The notes beneath the pieces were generated by a model. That model saw nothing but the letters and a program-made list of their open reading frames with translations, searched no databases and was not told where the DNA came from. This document shows positions 7,034 to 10,558 of a DNA stretch of 10,558 bases, in pieces (position 1 is the stretch's first letter; the number at the start of each line of letters is the position of its first letter). Source of the DNA: an uncultured Steroidobacter sp. (GTDB lineage Bacteria > Pseudomonadota > Gammaproteobacteria > Steroidobacterales > Steroidobacteraceae); contig CAMLEO010000257.1 of NCBI GenBank assembly GCA_946478975.1, positions 1 to 10,558 of the forward strand, in the 5' to 3' direction. The translations under genes and the position numbers were made by a program.

Positions 7034-8128
7034 TCAGAGCACTGGCGCTGCCGCGCTGACGACGATCTCCTCGCGACCCCGCGCCACGTGTATATCCGGC
7101 TGACGCTCCAGGAATCGCAGGAAAGATTCCGCGTCGTAAGCACTGAAGATGCCGCTGATCTGCGTCGCCCGCAGCTCGGCGCCTTCCACTCGAATGCGTC
7201 GTTCAGCGTAGCGGTTGAATTCCTCGATCGCGGAGCCGAGCGGATCGTGATCGAACACGACCTGGCGCTGCAGCCACGCCACAGTCTTGCGCACCGTGTT
7301 GCCACGTTGTGAGATCTCGGCCGTACGACCGCTGATCATCGCTTGCTGATCGGCATCGAGTTGCGCGATCAGCTGTCGCATACCCTCGTTCGTGTCGACA
7401 TCCAGCGCGCGACGTGCATGCTCGAATACATCATCGGGCAAGCGCCACACCGCGACGCGCCCTTCGAGCACGGAAATCAGCGTGCGTCCTGGCTGACGAT
7501 AGACATCGAACTCCGTGCCCACGGCTCTTACCGCCGTATCGCCGGCGTAGACCCAGAACGGACGCTGCGGATCCTTGGCCACTTGAAACAAAGCCTGGCC
7601 GCGCACGAGCTCGACTCGCCGCTGCCGGCCGTCGAAGTGCACGCGAATCTCCGAGCTCGAATTCAAATGAACCGTCGAGCCATCCGGCATGCGCCAGGAG
7701 CGTTGCTCCGCATGGGCCGTTTGATAGTGATCGCGCTCATGAAACCACCAGCCGCCGCCGATCAGTACGGCAACCGCCGTCATCACCGCTGCAAGCGCCG
7801 TCCAAACATGAGCCCGCGCGGGAGAACGATTCGGCGCAGGACGCGGCGCAGTTGGAAACATCGGCTGCACCACGTCGTCATCTACTTCAGCACGCGCTCG
7901 CGCGATGAGCTCATCAGCAGGCGTCGTGTTCAGAGAAGCCGCCTGTTGCAAATCCTGCATGAAGCCCGTGAGCGCCACATACTCGTGCGCATGGGCCGGC
8001 GACTCGCACAACCAGTCGATGAACTGTTGCCGTTGAGCGGCGGTGAGATCGCCAGCGCGATGGAGCACGAACCACAGCTGCGCCTGGCTGGCGATCAAGG
8101 CGCGAACCGGATCCTGGCGGCGGTTCAT
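7034..8128 (-). CDS. FecR-family transmembrane anti-sigma/sigma regulator
   Basis: A 364-residue inner-membrane signalling protein that should hold or activate the neighbouring sigma factor in response to the receptor. Residues 10-58 form the cytoplasmic DUF4880-type helical segment that binds sigma (AQRQQFIDWLCESPAHAHEY). A Pro-rich stretch precedes a single membrane helix at about 108-128 (VWTALAAVMTAVAVLIGGGWWF). The periplasmic FecR domain spans about 138-230, with RMPDGSTVHLNSSSEI and VGTEFDVYRQPGRTLISVLE. Residues 290-358 resemble an STN fold and should meet the STN domain of TBDR1. A charged stretch of about 25 residues (231-255) interrupts the usual run from the FecR domain into the C-terminal part. 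The start at 8128 is chosen because GAGGGGG lies 7 bases upstream and the ATG overlaps the sigma stop as ATGA; an in-frame start 13 codons earlier lies inside the sigma gene and is less likely. Confidence 0.9.
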   Translation of the reverse strand: MNRRQDPVRALIASQAQLWFVLHRAGDLTAAQRQQFIDWLCESPAHAHEYVALTGFMQDLQQAASLNTTPADELIARARAEVDDDVVQPMFPTAPRPAPNRSPARAHVWTALAAVMTAVAVLIGGGWWFHERDHYQTAHAEQRSWRMPDGSTVHLNSSSEIRVHFDGRQRRVELVRGQALFQVAKDPQRPFWVYAGDTAVRAVGTEFDVYRQPGRTLISVLEGRVAVWRLPDDVFEHARRALDVDTNEGMRQLIAQLDADQQAMISGRTAEISQRGNTVRKTVAWLQRQVVFDHDPLGSAIEEFNRYAERRIRVEGAELRATQISGIFSAYDAESFLRFLERQPDIHVARGREEIVVSAAAPVL

Positions 8129-8652
8129 CGACCGGCCCCCTCGAAACGTTGCAGGCGATTGCGACACAGCGCGAGCCCCTGCATCACATACTTTTTCACG
8201 GCGTGCGTAGAGACGCCGAGCCGTGCGGCGATTTCTTCATACGACAGACCGTCGCGATACTGCAGGATCAGCACCGCCTGAAATTTCGCCGGCAATGTTT
8301 CGATCAGCTGCGAGGCCTGCGACAGCCGGACCTGCAGATCCACCTGCTCTTCCGGTGTGCGGAAATCGACCAGCGCCGGGTCCGTGGGCGGATCGACGGC
8401 ATCGACGGTGTGCTCCCAGCGACGATCCAATACCGCCTGCTCTCGCAGCAGGTTGACCGCCACCGTATATAGATAAGCCTCGGGATTGCGGATCAACTCG
8501 GCGCGATCGGCCCGCAACAGCCGCAGATACAGCTCTTGAGTGAGGTCCGACACATCGGCGGCCCGCCGCACCCGGCGCCGGATGAACGCAGCCAGATTTG
8601 GCCCATGCTGGCCAAAGATGCGGTCCCAGTAGCTCCGTCTGCCGTCCGTCAT
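8125..8652 (-). CDS. FecI-like ECF RNA polymerase sigma factor
   Basis: A 175-residue extracytoplasmic-function sigma factor. Sigma region 2 spans about residues 10-75, with the core-binding segment DVSDLTQELYLRLL (33-46) and the DNA-melting part EAYLYTVAVNLLREQ. Sigma region 4 spans about 118-168, with LPAKFQAVLILQYRDGLSYE and the helix-turn-helix IAARLGVSTHAVKKYVMQGL, which should read the -35 box. Length and motifs match FecI-type sigmas partnered with FecR and TonB receptors. The ATG at 8652 is chosen because sigma similarity begins just after it; a frame extending upstream to 8820 would overlap the preceding receptor gene and encodes low-complexity residues. No good Shine-Dalgarno sequence exists and a putative -10 box ends 6 bases upstream, suggesting a leaderless message. 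The stop overlaps the fecR start (ATGA), implying translational coupling. Confidence 0.92.
   Translation of the reverse strand: MTDGRRSYWDRIFGQHGPNLAAFIRRRVRRAADVSDLTQELYLRLLRADRAELIRNPEAYLYTVAVNLLREQAVLDRRWEHTVDAVDPPTDPALVDFRTPEEQVDLQVRLSQASQLIETLPAKFQAVLILQYRDGLSYEEIAARLGVSTHAVKKYVMQGLALCRNRLQRFEGAGR
8136..8142 (-). promoter_or_regulatory. Ribosome binding site of fecR inside the sigma gene
   Basis: GAGGGGG on the minus strand (8142-8136) ends 7 bases before the fecR ATG at 8128. It selects that ATG over the earlier in-frame start and places the fecR initiation signal within the last codons of the sigma gene. Confidence 0.6.
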
Positions 8653-8658
8653 ATTACA

Positions 8659-8692
8659 TACGAGTGTTCCCCGGCCAGGTCGGGTACGAAAT
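8659..8692 (-). promoter_or_regulatory. Predicted autoregulated promoter of the ECF sigma gene
   Basis: On the minus strand, ATTTCGTACCCG (8692-8681), 16 bases and CTCGTA (8664-8659) fill most of the 49-bp gap between TBDR2 and the sigma gene. Both boxes and the spacer length are identical to those before TBDR1, while the spacer sequences differ. Six bases (TGTAAT) separate the downstream box from the sigma ATG, so transcription should start at or next to the start codon. Positive autoregulation is inferred from the motif. Confidence 0.7.
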
Positions 8693-8701
8693 TCACCCGG
8701 C

Positions 8702-10558
8702 CTAGAAGCGATAGGACGCCCCCATCGTATAGGTGCGGCCGGTGAGCGTCTGATACAGCGGATCCTTGCGCCGGGAGTCGCTGTACTGGGTGGCCCATTC
8801 ATTGGTGAGATTCTGGGCATCGAGCGTCAGGCGCAGGCGATCCGTGACCGCATACGAGCTCGATGCATCGACGAAGATACTCGAACGAACGCCGTCGACG
8901 TCGCTGCCCGGGCCGCCGGAGGGCACCGTGACCAGGTAGCCGCTGCGATAGTTGAGCGAGGCGCGAATGCTGAACCTGCCGTCGTCGTAGTAGATCGTGC
9001 CGTTGGCGGAATGTTTGGACAGGCCGGCAAGATCGGTGGTCACGGTCTGTTCGGCATTCGCACCGACGACGTAGTCGACCTCCGAAGACACATAGACGTA
9101 ATTCAACAGCGTACCCAGCTTCGACAGGAACCCCGGCAAGAACGTAAACGGCTGCTGATAGTTGATCTCGAATCCTTTGAGCGGCCCGCCCTTAGCATTC
9201 ACCGCGCGCGTGACCTGAAACAAATCGTCGGGCGTCGCCTGCGAACCCTGCAGGATGCTCGGCGGCAACCCGGTCTCGCTGAAAGGCACCAGCCGTCGCA
9301 CGACCTGCACCGTGCTTTCGATGTCTTTATAAAACAAGCCCAGCGACACCAGCCCGCCGGTGCCGAAGTAATATTCAGCCGCGAGGTCCAGCGTGTTGGC
9401 GCGAACCGGATCGAGATTTGGATTGCCTATCGACAAGCCTCGGGAGACTGTCGTGATCGTGCCACCTGGGTTGAGCAGCGACAGCGGCGGCCGCGACATC
9501 ACGCGTGCGGCAGACAATCGCAGTTGCAGATCGGGTGTGAGTTCCGCGGCGAGATTCAGTGACGGCAGGACATCGTCGTACGAGCGTTTGATCACCGCTG
9601 CCTGAAAGAACAGCGGCGCCGGCAATATCACATAGCCCTTGGTTTCTACATCGGTCTGGAGGTAACGCACGCCCACGTTCCCGCGCGTCGTGAACGGCAG
9701 CAGATGCGTCTCGAAATCCAGTTGCACGAACCCACCGGTCACCTGCTCATCCACGGAGAAATTGCTGCCGAGCGCCTGGCTGTTGGGACCGACACCGACC
9801 AACTCGAACACGCCGCTGTTCGATTCGAGACCGAACACTTGATTGAACCGGTCGTAATCCGCAGCGACCCAGCCGCTCGGCACACCGCCACCGAGCCCGC
9901 GACCGAAGTGATCGATCTGGCGAGTGATGCTCGCGAGCGTCGTCCCCGCGGGAAGCGACGGCGTGATCCCGGACACCGTCGTTGCGCGTTGCGCCTGGCC
10001 GGAGGTGAATTCGCCCTCGCGATACTGTCCGCCGAACCGAAGCTTGAGCGCGTCGTTGAACGTGACATTCGCGTTGAGATTGGTCGTGAGAAAATCGTTG
10101 CGAACCTGATTCTCGACCACGCCGAGAATGCCCGTCACCGTGCCGTCGGCGCGTGCGGGCCCGAACGCAAATGCATTCGGGTCGGTGATATCGATGCCAT
10201 AGTGGATGAGCGGAATGCGCCGGCCGCCGCGGTAGTCCCAGGAGAAGTCATTGGTGTTGACCGCATCCAAAGTAATCGTCGTGCGCACCGGCTGATCCAG
10301 ATCCGAGCGCGTAAAGCCGACGAGCCCGTCGAGCGCGAACGTGTCGTTGAGCGTGTGCTCCGCCGTCAACACCGCTTGTTTGATGGTGCTGACGTAGCGG
10401 TCGGTGACCGATTCGGAGCGCAGGTCGACGCCATTGAACAGGCCATATTCCCAAAATCCATCCGGCGCGATCTCCGCAGCCAGCACCGACGTATGCGGCT
10501 TGCCGTTGTTGCCGAGGCCGCGACCGAAAGAAATGGGCGTGATGAAATTGTCGCTGCG
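8702..10558 (-). CDS. TonB-dependent receptor, C-terminal 618 residues (TBDR2, runs off right edge)
   Basis: The reading frame is open from the right edge to the stop at 8702-8704, so the N-terminus, plug and any STN domain lie outside the window. A GTG at 10486 is not the real start, because the frame continues upstream of it with receptor-like sequence (DNFITPISFGRGLGNNG). The visible part is beta barrel: alternating aromatic strands and the conserved late-barrel segment NPNLDPVRANTLDLAAEYYF, followed by VSLGLFYKDIESTVQVV. It ends in Phe (YTMGASYRF), as outer-membrane barrels do. It is clearly diverged from TBDR1 rather than a recent copy. It ends 49 bp before the sigma gene on the same strand. 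Whether it belongs to the same regulon depends on its promoter, which is not in view; its ligand is unknown. Confidence 0.9.
   Translation of the reverse strand, partial: RSDNFITPISFGRGLGNNGKPHTSVLAAEIAPDGFWEYGLFNGVDLRSESVTDRYVSTIKQAVLTAEHTLNDTFALDGLVGFTRSDLDQPVRTTITLDAVNTNDFSWDYRGGRRIPLIHYGIDITDPNAFAFGPARADGTVTGILGVVENQVRNDFLTTNLNANVTFNDALKLRFGGQYREGEFTSGQAQRATTVSGITPSLPAGTTLASITRQIDHFGRGLGGGVPSGWVAADYDRFNQVFGLESNSGVFELVGVGPNSQALGSNFSVDEQVTGGFVQLDFETHLLPFTTRGNVGVRYLQTDVETKGYVILPAPLFFQAAVIKRSYDDVLPSLNLAAELTPDLQLRLSAARVMSRPPLSLLNPGGTITTVSRGLSIGNPNLDPVRANTLDLAAEYYFGTGGLVSLGLFYKDIESTVQVVRRLVPFSETGLPPSILQGSQATPDDLFQVTRAVNAKGGPLKGFEINYQQPFTFLPGFLSKLGTLLNYVYVSSEVDYVVGANAEQTVTTDLAGLSKHSANGTIYYDDGRFSIRASLNYRSGYLVTVPSGGPGSDVDGVRSSIFVDASSSYAVTDRLRLTLDAQNLTNEWATQYSDSRRKDPLYQTLTGRTYTMGASYRF

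Noticed and set aside
7026..7035. Palindrome GAAATATTTC at the fecR stop
   Set aside because: A perfect 10-bp palindrome beside the predicted -35 box, but the equivalent position before the sigma gene lacks it, so it is not part of the shared motif. It does not resemble a Fur box.
8129..8167. 13-residue longer FecR start
   Set aside because: It lies inside the sigma gene with no ribosome site, whereas ATG 8128 has GAGGGGG 7 bases upstream and the ATGA overlap.
7343..8281. 312-codon plus-strand frame opposite fecR
   Set aside because: Antisense to fecR and the sigma gene, with no domain features and no ribosome site that I can see.
8681..8699. Inverted repeat CGGGT/ACCCG after TBDR2 as a terminator
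   Set aside because: Only a 5-bp stem with a 9-base loop and no T tract. It overlaps the -35 box and is absent from the TBDR1 promoter.
8653..8820. N-terminal extension of the sigma factor
   Set aside because: It would overlap the end of TBDR2 and the predicted promoter, and its sequence is Pro/Arg-rich with no sigma similarity.

Overview
The window is high-GC DNA whose gene content fits a free-living Gammaproteobacterium of the Xanthomonadales/Steroidobacter kind. The clues are a signalling TonB-dependent receptor of the Xanthomonas/Caulobacter type, a FecI/FecR pair, and several exported enzymes with Sec signals. This taxonomic reading is an inference from gene families, not from a marker gene. 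No rRNA, tRNA, CRISPR array, insertion sequence or phage gene is visible.

Left third (1-3988). The start of an exported protein, possibly an alpha/beta hydrolase, leaves the left edge on the minus strand. After a 255-bp divergent gap comes a plus-strand GT1/GT28-type glycosyltransferase. Its stop overlaps by 9 bp the stop of a convergent minus-strand gene for a secreted DUF885 protein with a zinc-peptidase-like HExxxGHH motif. Divergent from that gene, across 62-65 bp, is a small TfoX N-terminal-domain protein with a very basic tail. The last codons of the tfoX-like gene form a perfect 11-bp hairpin that probably terminates transcription from both sides.

Right two thirds (3997-10558), all on the minus strand. 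In transcription order (right to left) these are: a TonB-dependent receptor cut by the right edge (TBDR2), a FecI-like ECF sigma factor, a FecR-like anti-sigma regulator joined to it by an ATGA overlap, and a complete TonB-dependent receptor with an N-terminal STN signalling domain (TBDR1). This is a cell-surface signalling unit. Substrate-loaded TBDR1 should signal through its STN domain to periplasmic FecR, which controls the sigma factor. The substrate cannot be read from the sequence.

The most notable signal is non-coding. The short gaps in front of the sigma gene and in front of TBDR1 carry the same bipartite motif, ATTTCGTACCCG, 16 unrelated bases, CTCGTA. The sequence around and between the boxes is not conserved. 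I read this as the promoter recognised by the sigma factor itself, so that it activates its own gene and its receptor. At the sigma gene the downstream box lies only 6 bases before the ATG, which has no good Shine-Dalgarno sequence, so that transcript is probably leaderless.
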